A DNA stretch of 64,000 nt, from positions 1 through 64,000 of the forward strand of contig JAENZN010000010.1 of assembly GCA_016841245.1 (NCBI GenBank), given 5' to 3'. Numbering within the stretch: the first letter of the stretch is position 1; each line of letters starts with the position of its first letter. The translations under genes were made by a program, and so were the position numbers. The notes under the pieces were generated by a model that saw only the letters and a list, made by a program, of their open reading frames with translations, ran no database searches and was not told the origin of the DNA. The DNA comes from Syntrophomonas sp. (GTDB lineage: Bacteria > Bacillota > Syntrophomonadia > Syntrophomonadales > Syntrophomonadaceae). Shown one piece after another: positions 63,536 to 64,000 of the stretch.

Positions 63536-63611
63536 TGGCGAAGCCGATGGGATTTGAACCCACGGCCTCCGGCTTGACAGGCCGGCATGGTAACCGCTCC
63601 ACCACGGCTCC
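63536..63611 (-). tRNA. tRNA-Asp (GTC)
   Basis: A complete cloverleaf with encoded CCA. Anticodon stem CCGGC/GCCGG, loop CTGTCAA (anticodon GTC); T-arm GGGTTCAAATCCC; acceptor GGAGCCG/CGGCTTC with discriminator G. Confidence 0.95.
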
Positions 63612-63674
63612 GCAAATCTTCGCAAATCATATATTAACAAATATACTGCTGATACGCAAGTAATAGAATATATA

Positions 63675-63749
63675 TGGTGGGCGCAGCAGGTTTCGAACCT
63701 GCGACTTCCACCGTGTGAAGGTGGCACTCTCCCGCTGAGTTATGCGCCC
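63675..63749 (-). tRNA. tRNA-Val (CAC)
   Basis: A complete cloverleaf with encoded CCA. Acceptor GGGCGCA/TGCGCCC; anticodon stem CCACC/GGTGG, loop TTCACAC (anticodon CAC); T-arm CAGGTTCGAAACCTG. First of the three tRNAs, lying directly after purA. Confidence 0.95.
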
Positions 63750-63761
63750 ATATTAGTATGA

Positions 63762-64000
63762 TTATGCAAACAGGTCGCAGTTCACTATGGTCTGGCTTCT
63801 CTTGGCTCCCACAGCAATCAGGCACTGTTTTACTCCCGTAATCTCTTCAATTTTATTAAGATAAGCCCTGGCATTGGCTGGCAGATCATCGAATCTGGTG
63901 ATGCTGCTTATATCCTCCTGCCAGCCCGGCATCTCAATGTACTCAGGTACGCATTGTTCAAGTACACTTAATGTCTCAGGGAATTCATATAGTAATTTAT
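63762..64000 (-). CDS. purA: Adenylosuccinate synthetase, C-terminal part (cut by the window edge)
   Basis: Open on the minus strand from the window edge to a TAA at 63762-63764. The 79 residues read ...EYIEMPGWQEDISSITRFDDLPANARAYLNKIEEITGVKQCLIAVGAKRSQTIVNCDLFA. PGWxxDI, a DLPxNAxxYLxxIEExTG segment and VGxxRxQTI are the C-terminal motifs of PurA, which joins IMP and aspartate. The rest lies outside the window. Confidence 0.92.
   Translation of the reverse strand, partial: KLLYEFPETLSVLEQCVPEYIEMPGWQEDISSITRFDDLPANARAYLNKIEEITGVKQCLIAVGAKRSQTIVNCDLFA

Overview
The window reads as chromosomal DNA of an endospore-lineage Clostridia-type Firmicute of moderate G+C, plausibly a Syntrophomonadaceae-like anaerobe. 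The taxon is an inference. It rests on a SCIFF ranthipeptide with its maturase, an Spo0F-like regulator next to class II aldolase, an RpoE-delta-like protein upstream of pyrG, SLH-domain surface proteins, strong AGGAGG-type ribosome sites with frequent GTG/TTG starts, and a YtrA-type ABC operon.

Layout. 1-7250 (mostly minus strand) is a housekeeping block: atpI/atpZ-like, a MazG-like hydrolase, rpiB and glyA joined in one reading frame, an LMW phosphatase, an MntP-like pump, tsaC/sua5, prmC, prfA, an internally deleted yqhQ and rpmE. 7376-10838 (plus) holds a self-regulated GntR/ABC operon, a YbjQ protein and a YhfC membrane protein. 11019-29116 is again mostly minus: YhaM nuclease, a radical SAM protein, LysM-M23 peptidase, rho, glpX, a transaldolase-like gene, fba, spo0F, sppA, alr, a FemAB protein, pyrG, an MBL hydrolase, rpoE-delta, argS and an M1 peptidase. 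29250-36240 contains GGGGACGG-type inverted repeats, an HD-domain protein, a cyclophilin, a candidate rod-shaped RNA, a large SLH protein and a WalJ-like hydrolase. 36142-40825 is an HlyD/ABC/ABC/permease/TetR exporter operon. 40901-51593 carries a second SLH protein with a transglutaminase core, a zinc-ribbon RDD protein, an Fe3+-type ABC importer with a beta-propeller protein, a YitT protein, a YheO-like regulator and a DUF554 protein. 51700-53780 is a decay zone: a GNAT pseudogene and a histidine kinase pseudogene flank a P-loop/Asp23 protein. 53790-64000 (minus) has rlmH, htrA, murA, a gluzincin-like peptidase, trxB, a degenerate group II intron, a LysM-G5-M23 peptidase, the SCIFF pair, three tRNA genes and the C-terminal part of purA.

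Genes that work together: prmC modifies the prfA product. fba, the transaldolase-like gene and glpX form a sugar-phosphate cluster under the Spo0F-like regulator. alr, the FemAB protein, murA and two M23 peptidases serve the cell wall. The SCIFF precursor and maturase make a thioether-crosslinked peptide. The most distinctive observations are the SCIFF gene with an intervening terminator, the truncated group II intron placed exactly after a terminator, the catalytically gutted histidine kinase, the in-frame rpiB-glyA junction at an A7 run, the internally deleted YqhQ, a 37-bp perfect inverted repeat that supplies a gene's stop codon, and an unassigned rod-like RNA at 31357-31498. I saw no CRISPR array, rRNA gene or prophage.
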